From: Paenisporosarcina quisquiliarum
GTDB taxonomy: Bacteria > Bacillota > Bacilli > Bacillales_A > Planococcaceae
Length of the DNA: 64,000 nt
NCBI RefSeq assembly: GCF_027563315.1
Contig: NZ_JAMKBJ010000005.1
Span: 150,673 to 214,672 of the forward strand
Reading direction: 5' to 3'
Shown: positions 17,522 through 25,332 of the stretch, in pieces
Position numbering within the stretch: the stretch's first letter is position 1
How the letters are laid out: each line of letters starts with the position of its first letter
Translations under genes and position numbers: made by a program
Notes under the pieces: generated by a model
The model's input: only the letters and a program-made list of their open reading frames with translations
What the model was told of the DNA's origin: nothing
Database searches by the model: none

Positions 17522-18541
17522 TTAAATGATTTGTCTGCCTGATTGGCCGAGGGCATAATAAATGCCGTGTTGCAAGGTTTGGAAACAGTTGAACTTTGAG
17601 AAGTCTTCTACAGCATTTGAAATGGATATGGCCAGTTCAGAAGAAATGCCCACTAAAATCGTTTTTGTTCCAATCAAAGAAGCAGCAGAAACCATTTTAT
17701 CGATGAGATTGGTCGTAAATGGCGTAATATCACGATCCAATCCAGTTAAGTCGAGTAATAAATATTCAGCCTTATGTGAAGGTAGACTGCTCAACGTTTT
17801 AACAATCAGTTTTTCAGTTCGCATCTCATCAAATTGCCCGATCAACGGAACAACAACGATTCCGTCCAACACAGGAATGATAGGAGATGATAAAGTATCA
17901 ACCAGTTTTTGTAGTTCCTTTGTCTTTTCATCTACAAGAACATTTAATTGAGCAATTTGAGTTGATTCCTTTTTCCTTGAGAGCTCGTGAATATTACGGG
18001 TAATCGAAATCTCTGATGGGAAATACTCAACGACTGTCGTTTCATGACCTTCGATTTGGTGATGAACTACTTTATACCACATGTTCTGACTGAAAAGTCC
18101 TGTGAAAATCCCAGCATAATGAGCTGGAAGGAAATGTCCACCAGTTGCCTTCCCTTGTGCAATATTGATTTTATATTCCCAGCTATCTTTCAATTCCGCA
18201 ACAAGTGTCTTCTTTTCAAGATCCAAATCCTTTATGGTCATCCTGCCCCAACCAGCAGTTGCATATGTATTGGTGATAAGTTCGACTGCTTCTTCTATAC
18301 CGACTTCTTTAATGGTCTCGAAATATTTCCCTACGACCAAGCCTTGTCTGAATCCAGTCGTCTCGAAGACGAGATTAGATGCTTCTTCTCCAGAGATTTC
18401 TTCAATCGTATCGAAAAACTCTTTCATGGCTGAAGAAATCCAGAACAATACCGATTCTTCACCTTCAAAGATAAACTGACCTTTTTCAATATCCCATCCA
18501 AACTCTAGACCACCAATGTTGATGCTCGAACGCTCATTCAA
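17522..18541 (-). CDS. STAS-domain regulator with an N-terminal V4R-like sensor
   Basis: A 339-residue protein. The first 200 residues resemble the V4R/heme-NO-binding-like sensor fold (WGRMTIKDLDLEKKTLVAEL, then TGGHFLPAHYAGIFTG, then VVEYFPSEI). A short helical linker (KKESTQIAQLNVLVDEKTKE) leads to a C-terminal STAS domain (about 225-335) with LLLDLTGLDRDITPFTTNLI. The architecture resembles RsbR-type stressosome proteins, in which the STAS domain is phosphorylated. No RsbS or RsbT is nearby. The TTG start has GGAGG 8 nt upstream. Ligand unknown. Confidence 0.75.
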   Translation of the reverse strand: MNERSSINIGGLEFGWDIEKGQFIFEGEESVLFWISSAMKEFFDTIEEISGEEASNLVFETTGFRQGLVVGKYFETIKEVGIEEAVELITNTYATAGWGRMTIKDLDLEKKTLVAELKDSWEYKINIAQGKATGGHFLPAHYAGIFTGLFSQNMWYKVVHHQIEGHETTVVEYFPSEISITRNIHELSRKKESTQIAQLNVLVDEKTKELQKLVDTLSSPIIPVLDGIVVVPLIGQFDEMRTEKLIVKTLSSLPSHKAEYLLLDLTGLDRDITPFTTNLIDKMVSAASLIGTKTILVGISSELAISISNAVEDFSKFNCFQTLQHGIYYALGQSGRQII

Positions 18542-18715
18542 GTAAATCCCCTCCTTCACTCTTGTATCCTTCTCTTTAACTTATCTCATCATACCAGTTC
18601 TGTAATCATAAAGTGTAGCGAAAAAAATAGGGATATATCCCCAGTAAAATAATAACGTTGTACAATTGTTAAATGTTACGGAGAAAAAGTTCTTTGAATG
18701 AATATAACAAGGCAA

Positions 18716-18768
18716 AAAAAGCGGGGCTGTCCTCTAAAGTCATTTTTCATGACATTTTGGACAGCCCC
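18716..18768 (-). terminator. Terminator of the cyd operon
   Basis: Long imperfect palindrome GGGGCTGTCC...GGACAGCCCC with inner arms AAAGTCATTTTT / ATGACATTTT, followed on the minus strand by GCTTTTTTTG. A near copy stands after rlmCD at 7750-7797. Confidence 0.9.
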
Positions 18769-18776
18769 CACCTTTA

Positions 18777-18887
18777 TTATTTATTATTTTTCCGAACGGG
18801 TCCGTCCTTAGGAGCGAACCAAAAGGCAGTAATGATGGCACCGATTAGAACGATAAAAGGTGCATAAAAAATCATGAAATCCGTCAT
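18777..18887 (-). CDS. cydS: CydS-type small subunit of cytochrome bd oxidase, 36 aa
   Basis: Found directly in the sequence after cydB. The protein MTDFMIFYAPFIVLIGAIIT continues with AFWFAPKDG, giving one membrane helix and a short polar tail. It has the YAP and AFW pattern of CydS, the third subunit of the Geobacillus bd oxidase. GGAGG lies before the ATG (AAAGGAGGCC, 7 nt). It follows cydB by 14 bp and precedes the operon terminator, so it belongs to the cydAB transcript. Confidence 0.85.
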   Translation of the reverse strand: MTDFMIFYAPFIVLIGAIITAFWFAPKDGPVRKNNK

Positions 18888-18901
18888 ATGATTGGCCTCC
18901 T

Positions 18902-19933
18902 TTAGGCGTGATTATCTTTATTCCCACGTACGTAGTCTTTATTGAACAGGAACAATCTCAGCAATAGATACAAGGATGGAAGCAATAACCCTAGACCCGC
19001 AATGAAAGCCACAATTAAGGCTATGGCCATTGCTTCGTTCGTGAAGCTATCGTAAATCGTCAAGTATGGATACAACAGGTACGGATAATGGGATACTCCG
19101 TATCCGAAGAATGCCAAAGCAAACTGTGCAGCCAGTAAACCAAAAGCCAACCCGTAGTTTTTTCGCTTCCAGATCAGCCATACCGTTCCGACAAACATCA
19201 GGAATGAAATGCCGAACACCCACCATAAATCGAGGATGCGCGCATAATGTTCTGGATTATGACCGCGAAGCTCGAAAATAATGCCTGAAGCCGTAATCAT
19301 TGTTGGGATTGCCCAAATCAACGCATATTTTCGAAGCAGTTCTGTTGCAGAGTGATCTCCAGCTTTGTTTGCGTACCATGTTAGGAATACAGCGGAAATA
19401 TAAAGCACCGCTACCAAACTTAACACGACGATGCTCCAGGTCAATGGACTGGAGAACAGTTCCCAGTAATCCAGCACAGGATTCCCTTTGACCATGGAAA
19501 TAAAGCCACCTTCAGATATGGTCAACACGGTTGAAAGAGATGCCGGAATGAACAGACCTGTAATGCCGTACATGAACGTATACCCTTTGTGTCCGTTCGT
19601 GCCATATGTTGCGAATGCATAGTAGGAACCGCGTAACGCCAGCAAAATAATGGCGATACTTGCAGGCACCAATAACGTCGTCCCATAATAGAAGGCTGTT
19701 TTCGGGAAGAAGCCGATGACGCCAACGAAGAAGAAGACGAGAAAGACATTGGTCACTTCCCATACAGGCGATAAATAACGTTGAATGATGTTCGTTAAAA
19801 TATGTTCTCTGCGTGTCAGCGTGTTATAGGCATTGAAAAATCCTGCTCCAAAATCAATGGATGCTACGATGACATAACCGAATAGGAACATCCAAAGAAC
19901 GGAAATCCCGATGATTTCAAGTGTCAATGTCAT
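18902..19933 (-). CDS. cydB: Cytochrome bd quinol oxidase subunit II
   Basis: A 343-residue protein with about eight to nine membrane helices. It opens MTLTLEIIGISVLWMFLFGY and carries DFGAGFFNAYNTLTRREHIL, a conserved CydB feature. Other conserved stretches are GSYYAFATYG, SLVAVLYISAVFLTWYAN and YDSFTNEAM. It forms the membrane dimer with CydA and helps hold the haem groups. Its start overlaps the cydA stop (ATGA) and GAAGGTGA precedes it. Confidence 0.95.
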   Translation of the reverse strand: MTLTLEIIGISVLWMFLFGYVIVASIDFGAGFFNAYNTLTRREHILTNIIQRYLSPVWEVTNVFLVFFFVGVIGFFPKTAFYYGTTLLVPASIAIILLALRGSYYAFATYGTNGHKGYTFMYGITGLFIPASLSTVLTISEGGFISMVKGNPVLDYWELFSSPLTWSIVVLSLVAVLYISAVFLTWYANKAGDHSATELLRKYALIWAIPTMITASGIIFELRGHNPEHYARILDLWWVFGISFLMFVGTVWLIWKRKNYGLAFGLLAAQFALAFFGYGVSHYPYLLYPYLTIYDSFTNEAMAIALIVAFIAGLGLLLPSLYLLLRLFLFNKDYVRGNKDNHA

Positions 19934-21276
19934 GAGAAATCACCTTCCTGTTCTTTACGTCGATCTTCGATTTCCTGTTCAACTGGATTTTTTCTGAACA
20001 TACGGCGAAGTACGACCACACTACCAACTCCAAGAATCAAATAAAGACCGGCAAACAGTACAAGCATGATGTCTACTTGACCGCTCGTTGTCGCAGCGTC
20101 TTCCGTACGCATAATGCCTCTCAAAATCCACGGTTGACGGCCGACTTCTGCCATCCACCAACCCGCTTCAATGGCAAGCATGGCCAGTGGACCTCCTGCC
20201 ACAAGCAACCAGCGGAACCATTTCGTCTGAACAAATGACCATCTACGCCAAGTGGCAAACACATACAGCCCGGATAAGAACGTCAATCCCATGCCGATGC
20301 TCACCATTAAATCGAACAAGTAATGAATATATAATGGTGGAATTTCATCTTCAGAGAATTGATCCAAACCGATTACTTCTGCAAATGGATCCCCATGTGC
20401 CAACACACTAAGTGCATATGGAATTTCAATTGCATACTTCACTTCTCCGTCTTCCAAAATTCCGTACATAATCAGTGAGGCATTTTCTTCTGTTTCAAAA
20501 TGCCATTCCGCTGCAGCCAACTTTTCAGGCTGATACTCTGCTAAATATTTACCAGAGAAATCGCCGATGATTGCTGCTGCAATGGAGAAAATCAACCCAA
20601 GTTTCAGCGTTAGGAATAATGCTTTCTTATGATAAACATGATTTGATCCCTTCAATAAACGGAATGCCGCAATGGAAGCCAGTACGAATGCAGATGTCAT
20701 GTAAGCCGTCACGACTACGTGCGCGACTTTTGTTGGCATCGCCGGGTTGAACATCGCTAGAATCGGATTGATATTGATTAGCTCACCGTTTACCAGATCA
20801 AACCCTTGTGGTGCGTTCATGAATGCATTAACGATGGTAATGAATACCGCCGAGAATGATGCACCGATAGCAACCGGTATCAGCAATAATAAATGTTTCT
20901 TTTGATTTTCAAATCGGTCCCAAGTATATAAGTAAATTCCTAAGAAGATAGCTTCAAAGAAAAATGCGAAAGTTTCCATGAATAACGGCAAGGCTATCAC
21001 ATTACCTGCAAGTTCCATAAAGTTTGGCCACAATAGTGATAGTTGGAGTCCAATGGCTGTTCCTGTCACAACACCCACAGCAACTGTTATGACGAAACCA
21101 CGTGCCCAACGTCTTGCAAGCAAAATGTAATGTTCATCGTTTTTCCTGATTCCCACCCACTGGGCAATCATAATCATGAGCGGAATGCCGACCCCAATGG
21201 TTGCATAAATAATATGAAACGATAGCGTAAGTTCAGTTAGTACGCGACTAAAGAATACTGCTTCTTCATTCCCCAT
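19930..21276 (-). CDS. cydA: Cytochrome bd quinol oxidase subunit I
   Basis: A 448-residue haem-carrying subunit that oxidises quinol and reduces oxygen to water. Conserved parts: LSFHIIYATIGVG with a haem-ligand His at 21, an ARRWARGFVITVAVGVVTGT helix, MNAPQGFDLVNGELININP, and GWWMAEVGRQPW near residue 375. The quinol-binding Q-loop is the short type usual in Bacillota. AGGAGGG precedes the ATG by 7 nt. A 31-residue membrane protein gene lies just upstream and a Rex-like operator before that. Confidence 0.96.
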   Translation of the reverse strand: MGNEEAVFFSRVLTELTLSFHIIYATIGVGIPLMIMIAQWVGIRKNDEHYILLARRWARGFVITVAVGVVTGTAIGLQLSLLWPNFMELAGNVIALPLFMETFAFFFEAIFLGIYLYTWDRFENQKKHLLLLIPVAIGASFSAVFITIVNAFMNAPQGFDLVNGELININPILAMFNPAMPTKVAHVVVTAYMTSAFVLASIAAFRLLKGSNHVYHKKALFLTLKLGLIFSIAAAIIGDFSGKYLAEYQPEKLAAAEWHFETEENASLIMYGILEDGEVKYAIEIPYALSVLAHGDPFAEVIGLDQFSEDEIPPLYIHYLFDLMVSIGMGLTFLSGLYVFATWRRWSFVQTKWFRWLLVAGGPLAMLAIEAGWWMAEVGRQPWILRGIMRTEDAATTSGQVDIMLVLFAGLYLILGVGSVVVLRRMFRKNPVEQEIEDRRKEQEGDFS

Positions 21277-21291
21277 TTATATTCCCTCCTA

Positions 21292-21387
21292 TTAACTTCC
21301 GAAAATCCGACCTAGTATTGACAACAGCATGATGGCTGCCACAATGAACGCAAGCCAAATCAATTTTTTCTCTTGGTTTTTATACAT
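21292..21387 (-). CDS. Small membrane protein upstream of cydA, 31 aa
   Basis: Reads MYKNQEKKLIWLAFIVAAIM and then LLSILGRIFGS: a basic N-terminus and a single hydrophobic helix. AAGGTGA lies 5 nt before the ATG, and the stop is 15 bp before the cydA start, so it is the first gene of the cyd transcript. It is distinct from CydS, which lies at the other end. It might be a further accessory subunit or assembly peptide; I know of no described family for it. Confidence 0.65.
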   Translation of the reverse strand: MYKNQEKKLIWLAFIVAAIMLLSILGRIFGS

Positions 21388-21477
21388 GTCGTCACCTTCC
21401 CTACTTCCTATCATACCCCATTTGAACCTCTTCAAAATCAATGGATGTATCCATTTTGTCACGTCCATGTGAAAGAA

Positions 21478-21497
21478 ATGTGAATACTATTACACAA
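21478..21497. promoter_or_regulatory. Rex-like operator upstream of the cyd genes
   Basis: ATGTGAATACTATTACACAA resembles the redox repressor Rex box TTGTGAA(N6)TTCACAA: TGTG and CACA arms at the right distance with 10 of 20 positions matching their complement. It is 91 bp upstream of the first cyd-operon start codon. Rex controls cyd genes in B. subtilis, which fits. Confidence 0.5.
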
Positions 21498-21565
21498 TTA
21501 TATTGCGAAAGTTCCGAGTATTTTGTATTCTTAGTAAATCATACTTAATTTTAGAGGTGAATGCG

Positions 21566-21991
21566 ATGAAAACGAAGCGTAAAGTGTTGGCCTACATTAC
21601 AAAAGGACAGGAACCGAATTTGGAGTTACTCGTTTTCGAGCAGAAAGATCAGCCGGAAGCAGGCTTACAAGTTCCAGGAGGCACAATCGAAGAAGACGAA
21701 ATGCTAATTGACGCTTTATACCGGGAAATTACTGAAGAAACCGGCATACAGCGGGACAATCTTTCATTCCTCGGAAAAATCCATAAGTACAACTACTACC
21801 CAAATGGAAAAGACACGGCGTATGAACGGAACTTCTTCCACCTTGGATATGAAGGCGACCGACAAAATTGGGACCACCTTGTGGTCAGCGACGGTCTGGA
21901 CAATGGCATGACCTTCCAATTCCGCTGGGAACCCCTCGGAACGTTACCGAAACTAGCTGGTGAACAGGATGAAGCGTTGGAATTGCTATAG
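21566..21991 (+). CDS. NUDIX hydrolase
   Basis: A 141-residue NUDIX protein with a full Nudix box beginning GGTIEEDEMLIDALYREIT and ending EETGI, i.e. GX5EX7REUXEEXGU. It hydrolyses a nucleoside diphosphate linked to some group; the substrate is not readable. AGAGGTGA precedes the ATG at 21566 (the upstream in-frame start at 21503 has no site). Array C starts 19 bp after its stop codon. Confidence 0.85.
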   Translation: MKTKRKVLAYITKGQEPNLELLVFEQKDQPEAGLQVPGGTIEEDEMLIDALYREITEETGIQRDNLSFLGKIHKYNYYPNGKDTAYERNFFHLGYEGDRQNWDHLVVSDGLDNGMTFQFRWEPLGTLPKLAGEQDEALELL

Positions 21992-22010
21992 TACGGAATG
22001 GGTAAAATCG

Positions 22011-22098
22011 ATGATTCCTACGTGAACCATGATTTTTCCTACGTGAACTCGTTTTTTTCCTACGTCGATTACGTTTTTTCCTACGTGAACCCCCATTT
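22011..22098 (+). repeat. 21-bp-period intergenic array C (core TTCCTACGTGAAC)
   Basis: Core copies start at 22015, 22036, 22057 and 22078, exactly 21 bp apart. Three are identical over 13 bp; the third reads TTCCTACGTCGAT. The 8 bp between are variable but T-rich at the 3' side. It lies between the convergent NUDIX and dagK genes and ends 15 bp before the terminator hairpin. Confidence 0.9.
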
Positions 22099-22112
22099 TT
22101 ACAATTGAGATG

Positions 22113-22152
22113 TAAAAAAGAGCATTTCCTGGAATTCCCGGAAATGCTCTTT
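22113..22152. terminator. Bidirectional terminator between NUDIX and dagK
   Basis: AAAGAGCATTTCC pairs with GGAAATGCTCTTT over a 9-nt centre, flanked by A- and T-rich runs. Confidence 0.85.
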
Positions 22153-22159
22153 CAGTATG

Positions 22160-23071
22160 TTATGGACGATCTTGTTCACGAATGTCATTCATTGGAACGA
22201 ACACTTCGATATGTCGGTGCAAGTTTTCAAATACAGCGGGTACGTTCCCTCCATATTCACCATCCAGGTTCAACTGGACATGGTCTTCGGCAGTCACATT
22301 GATATGACTCGCTTTTTTATAAATTACGAGTGGATCGTCTAAGTGATTCCCACCGATTGCAAGTGTCGCCAATCGAATGAATTCGGCAATGTTACATTTT
22401 TTCAAAATCAATAATGTGAATTTCCCATCATTGATGCTTGAGTTCGGTGCGAGTTTTTCAAAACCGCCGACTGAATTGGTCAGTCCGACCAGGAACATCA
22501 TGGCTTCATCATCGAAGACTTCCCCATCGTATTCAATACGAACACGAGAAGCACGAATCGATGGCAACATTTCAATGCCTTTTAGGTAGTAAGCCAATTG
22601 ACCAAGGACTGTCTTCAACTTACTTGGCACATCATAGGTCAACTCAGTCATTTTCCCGCCACCAGCGATATTGATGAAGTATCGATCGTTGACTACACCA
22701 ACGTCCACAGGAATCGATTCATCTGCCAAAATAATGTTTACGGCTTTATCGATATCACGTGGAATGCGCAGTGCTCGCGCAAAATCATTGGTCGTTCCCA
22801 TAGGGATTAGGCCGACTTTAGGGCGTTTTTCAAACTTACTGATTCCGGCTACTACTTCATTTAGTGTGCCGTCCCCACCTGCTGCGATGACCAGGTCAAA
22901 CCCTCGTTCAACTGCATATTTAGCTGCTTCAACTGCGTCACCTTCACACGTCGTTGCGTGGCACGATGTTTCGTACCCAGCCTTCTCTAATTTTTCTAAA
23001 ACCTCAGGCAAGTGTTTTCTGAATAACTCACGGCCAGATGTCGGATTGTAAATAATGCGTGCACGTTTCAT
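22160..23071 (-). CDS. dagK: Diacylglycerol kinase, soluble DgkB type
   Basis: A 303-residue cytoplasmic lipid kinase that returns diacylglycerol from lipoteichoic acid synthesis to phosphatidic acid. It opens MKRARIIYNPTSGRELF and carries the nucleotide loop AAGGDGTLNEVVAGI near residue 67, then GLIPMGTTNDFARAL. Length is normal. The third-codon ATG at 23071 was preferred to the ATG at 23077, because it is 6 nt from AAGGAA and matches the family N-terminus. In B. subtilis it follows gatB more closely; here four genes intervene. Confidence 0.92.
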   Translation of the reverse strand: MKRARIIYNPTSGRELFRKHLPEVLEKLEKAGYETSCHATTCEGDAVEAAKYAVERGFDLVIAAGGDGTLNEVVAGISKFEKRPKVGLIPMGTTNDFARALRIPRDIDKAVNIILADESIPVDVGVVNDRYFINIAGGGKMTELTYDVPSKLKTVLGQLAYYLKGIEMLPSIRASRVRIEYDGEVFDDEAMMFLVGLTNSVGGFEKLAPNSSINDGKFTLLILKKCNIAEFIRLATLAIGGNHLDDPLVIYKKASHINVTAEDHVQLNLDGEYGGNVPAVFENLHRHIEVFVPMNDIREQDRP

Positions 23072-23153
23072 ACACATTTCCTTCTTCCTGCTTTACATTT
23101 TCGTCACTAGTTAGGACTTATCCGCGACATAAAAAGTTCCCCGCCACGAAAAG

Positions 23154-23176
23154 AAGCCGGACATATGCCTCGGCTT
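23154..23176 (-). terminator. Terminator after the thioredoxin-like gene
   Basis: On the minus strand AAGCCG-aggcatatgtc-CGGCTT followed by CTTTTCG; a short but clear stem. Confidence 0.6.
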
Positions 23177-23214
23177 GATTTCTCTATTATATACGAATGC
23201 CTGCATTAGAACAA

Positions 23215-23784
23215 TTATGACTGTTTTTGCAAGGCTGCAGTAAATTCTTTTCGAATGTCTTCGTATACCCACAACCAGTATTCTGGTGTAGAGATATATT
23301 CAGCCGTGATTTTATCAATGAATGCTTTTTGCTTGTCCTTAAAAGTAGGATCATCAGATGCCGGCAGTTCTTTACGAAGCTCCATCACATATTCCTGAAG
23401 TTTTGGTGCTCGCGGACCCCATTTTGCAATGACTTTTCCATCCTGATCAAGTAATAAGTAAACAGGAATCGATCGGCCACCGTTTATTAAATAACGGTCT
23501 ATTAAATCCAAAGTCTGGTCCCGGTAAACGACTCGGACATCGATATTTGCTGCTTCCGCAACACGACGCAGAATCGGGTTATTGAGCATCGCATCTCCGC
23601 ACCAATCTTCCGTAATACCTAGAATATGTGGTGATTTATCTTTTAACAAAGCAATAAATTCATCGTCTTGAGGGACATGGAATTGTTCATAAATTTCAAA
23701 GCTGTTGTCTTTATGAGACTCCATTTTCTCCATATATTCATTCAAAGAAATAGCTTCCTCAAAGTATTGTTGTTCAGTTTTCAT
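23215..23784 (-). CDS. Thioredoxin-family protein, 189 aa
   Basis: The region LGITEDWCGDAMLNNP (Cys at 62) is the thioredoxin active-site position with only one Cys (WCGDA), followed by a cis-Pro loop GGRSIPVYLLLDQDGKV near residue 105. The N-terminal 45 residues are an extra helical part, the C-terminus an extension of about 50 residues rich in Trp/Tyr (EYWLWVYEDI). It probably acts as a monothiol protein or chaperone in the cytoplasm. AGGAGG precedes the ATG by 9 nt. Confidence 0.8.
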   Translation of the reverse strand: MKTEQQYFEEAISLNEYMEKMESHKDNSFEIYEQFHVPQDDEFIALLKDKSPHILGITEDWCGDAMLNNPILRRVAEAANIDVRVVYRDQTLDLIDRYLINGGRSIPVYLLLDQDGKVIAKWGPRAPKLQEYVMELRKELPASDDPTFKDKQKAFIDKITAEYISTPEYWLWVYEDIRKEFTAALQKQS

Positions 23785-23844
23785 GGATGAATCTCCTCCT
23801 CTCCCATCAGTGTACTGAGTTTAAAGAAATCAATCAAATTTTTG

Positions 23845-23873
23845 TTGACAGTCGAAATAAAGAAGCATAGAGT
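23845..23873 (+). promoter_or_regulatory. Probable promoter of the potassium transporter gene
   Basis: TTGACA (23845-23850), a 17-nt spacer and TAGAGT (23868-23873), 41 nt before the start codon. Confidence 0.55.
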
Positions 23874-23913
23874 TAATTATTATTTTCAGACTTACCAAAT
23901 AGGAAGTGCCATT

Positions 23914-25242
23914 ATGCGTCCAAGGAAAAAGAAAAAATTTTTATTATCACCTCCCTTGTTAATTGCGGGAAGTTTCTTGTTTTTAATTCTGTTGGGAACG
24001 CTTTGTTTGAAGCTTCCTTTTGCGACGACCACTCCGATTTCATGGACAGATGCTTTATTTGTTGCGACATCAGCGACAACCGTTACGGGACTCAGCGTTT
24101 TTGATCCTGCCTCCACCTTAACCTGGTTTGGTGAAGGAGTGCTCATGTTCCTGATCCAATGCGGTGGAATCGGCTTGATGACATTTGCCGTTGCGTTACT
24201 CATAGTACTTGGTAAAAGAGTTGGGCTACAAAACCGGATCTATTTGCAAGAGTCTTTCAATCAAAACTCCGTTGGGGGCATCGTCAAATTAGTAAAGTTG
24301 ATTTTGACATTTGTTTTAACGGTTCAGGTCATTGCGACTGCGATTATGACGCTCCACTGGATTCCAAGATTCGGATTTTCAGAAGCACTGTACCTAAGTG
24401 TCTTTCATGTTATTTCTGCTTTCAACAATGCCGGGTTCGCATTATTCCCGGATAACTTGATCGGATTCTCGGGAGATCCCATTGTTAATCTCGTATTGTC
24501 CTCTTTATTTATCTTAGGTGGACTTGGTTTTACGGTGGTCATCGACATTCATCAGAAGAAGTCCTTCAGAGAATGGTCTCTACACACGAAAATGATGATT
24601 ATCGGTACAGTCATTATTAATGTAATCGCCACTCTTACGTTTTTCTTGTTGGAGTACGGCAATCCCGGCTCTTTAGGTCCAATGCCTTTGTATGAGAAGA
24701 TCATGACATCGTACTTCCAAGGGGTGACACCTCGAACTGCCGGATTCAATACAGTGGATTTCAGTAAATTGGAAGATCCTACAATCCTGTTTACCATGAT
24801 TCTCATGTTTATTGGTGCAGGGAGTGCATCAACAGCTTCAGGTATTAAATTGACGACATTTATGGTTGTTATACTAGCAACAATGGCTTTTCTGCGACAA
24901 CGTGGCGAACCGGAATTGTTCGGTCGCTCTGTTCGTATCGATACAGTCATTCGTTCTCTCGCGATTACGACCATTGGTTTACTGTTGGTCATGACTTTTA
25001 TTTTCATGTTAACCGTTACAGAAAAGATTCCATTCCTGCCTCTCGCGTTCGAGGTTGTGTCGGCATTTGGGACGGTCGGTTTGTCCATGGGCATCACCGC
25101 CCAACTGTCAGATTTAGGCGAAGTATTATTATCTATGGTCATGTTTGTTGGACGAATTGGTCCACTAACTTTATTCTTCTTATTAATGAAACCTAAAAAA
25201 GTAAATTATCGTTATCCATATGATCAAGTATATACTGGATGA
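23914..25242 (+). CDS. ktrB: Ktr-type potassium uptake protein, TrkH/KtrB family
   Basis: A 442-residue channel-like subunit with four M1-P-M2 repeats. The four pore loops are visible: TTVTGLSVFD, SAFNNAGFALFPDN, TPRTAGFNTVDF and SAFGTVGLSMGIT, each with the filter Gly. It needs a cytoplasmic RCK partner (KtrA or KtrC), which is not next to it, as for B. subtilis KtrD; the choice between KtrB and KtrD names is open. The ATG at 23914 has AGGAAGTG upstream. Promoter and terminator flank the gene on both sides. Confidence 0.9.
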   Translation: MRPRKKKKFLLSPPLLIAGSFLFLILLGTLCLKLPFATTTPISWTDALFVATSATTVTGLSVFDPASTLTWFGEGVLMFLIQCGGIGLMTFAVALLIVLGKRVGLQNRIYLQESFNQNSVGGIVKLVKLILTFVLTVQVIATAIMTLHWIPRFGFSEALYLSVFHVISAFNNAGFALFPDNLIGFSGDPIVNLVLSSLFILGGLGFTVVIDIHQKKSFREWSLHTKMMIIGTVIINVIATLTFFLLEYGNPGSLGPMPLYEKIMTSYFQGVTPRTAGFNTVDFSKLEDPTILFTMILMFIGAGSASTASGIKLTTFMVVILATMAFLRQRGEPELFGRSVRIDTVIRSLAITTIGLLLVMTFIFMLTVTEKIPFLPLAFEVVSAFGTVGLSMGITAQLSDLGEVLLSMVMFVGRIGPLTLFFLLMKPKKVNYRYPYDQVYTG

Positions 25243-25248
25243 CCACTT

Positions 25249-25282
25249 AAAGCCTTCCGCGAAAAATCGGAAGGCTTTTAAT
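25249..25282 (+). terminator. Terminator after ktrB
   Basis: AAAGCCTTCCG-cgaaaaat-CGGAAGGCTTTTAATAT. Confidence 0.9.
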
Positions 25283-25332
25283 ATCCTTTAATGGGTATGC
25301 TAAATCCAACAGCTAAAAAATGAGGTGTACCT

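Noticed and set aside
18673..18867. Plus-strand frame of 64 codons over the cyd terminator and cydS
   Set aside because: Runs through the terminator hairpin and is antisense to the well-supported cydS gene.
22011..22098. Possible CRISPR array
   Set aside because: Conserved unit of 13 bp with 8-bp gaps is far too short; no repeat of 24-37 bp, no spacers of about 30 bp and no cas genes.
24552..25142. Long minus-strand frame (196 codons) opposite ktrB
   Set aside because: Antisense to a clear transporter gene; low-complexity Met/Ile/Val-rich translation and no start site.
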